From: Cryomorphaceae bacterium
GTDB lineage: Bacteria; Bacteroidota; Bacteroidia; Flavobacteriales; Schleiferiaceae
Assembly (NCBI GenBank): GCA_002685435.1
Contig: NYXD01000091.1
Coordinates: 1 to 6,280 of the forward strand
Direction of reading: 5' to 3'
Length of the DNA stretch: 6,280 bases
Of this stretch, positions 6,249-6,280 are shown piece by piece (the stretch's first letter is position 1; the number at the start of each line of letters is the position of its first letter). The notes beneath the pieces were generated by a model. That model made no database searches and was not told the DNA's origin. It was given only the letters and a program-made list of their open reading frames with translations. The position numbers and the translations under genes were made by a program.

Positions 6249-6280
6249 GAAGTATAATTTTAGAGTGTATTACTCTACTG
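6249..6280 (-). other. Probable 3' flank or last codons of an upstream minus-strand gene
   Basis: Only 32 bases separate the terminator from the window edge. On the minus strand they contain TAG (6277-6275) and TAA (6272-6270), either of which could be the stop codon of the neighbouring gene, but the frame cannot be decided. A perfect 6-bp inverted repeat with a 5-base loop (6261-6277) also lies here. No product can be named. Confidence 0.35.

Overview
The window is almost entirely one very large gene on the minus strand. Reading leftward from an ATG at 6072-6070, the frame stays open for 2,024 codons to base 1, and no stop codon is seen. The protein therefore continues off the left edge. Its architecture is that of a giant secreted Bacteroidota surface or extracellular protein exported by the type IX secretion system (T9SS). 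It has a Sec signal peptide at the N-terminus and a YPNP-type T9SS sorting domain at the C-terminus, of which probably only the last few residues are missing. The organism is most likely a member of the Flavobacteriales or a relative. The evidence is the T9SS domain set, a Bacteroidota-style promoter, the absence of a Shine-Dalgarno sequence and a moderately AT-rich composition. I cannot name a genus.

Layout in protein order (right to left on the DNA): signal peptide (residues 1-20); four consecutive adhesin-like modules of about 270-280 residues, each a MAM / cleaved-adhesin-like jelly roll followed by an Fn3-like sandwich (22-290, 291-560, 561-838, 839-1104); a right-handed parallel beta-helix with a striking Tyr-Tyr-Gly repeat (1105-1529); a CARDB-like beta sandwich (1530-1642); an Ig-like domain that seems to be split by an inserted beta domain (1643-1854); a last Ig/PKD-like sandwich (1855 to about 1935); and the T9SS sorting domain (about 1951-2024). 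No enzyme active site was recognised. The most economical reading is a cell-surface adhesin or glycan-binding protein.

The right end (6073-6280) is intergenic. It holds a plausible Bacteroidota promoter for the big gene, a short leader with a tandem 8-bp repeat just before the start codon, and a strong Rho-independent terminator. The terminator is oriented to end a same-strand gene lying beyond base 6280. The big gene thus appears to be transcribed on its own rather than as part of an operon with its upstream neighbour.

I found no RNA gene, mobile element or CRISPR array. The small ORFs on the opposite strand and in other frames are shadows of the long gene.
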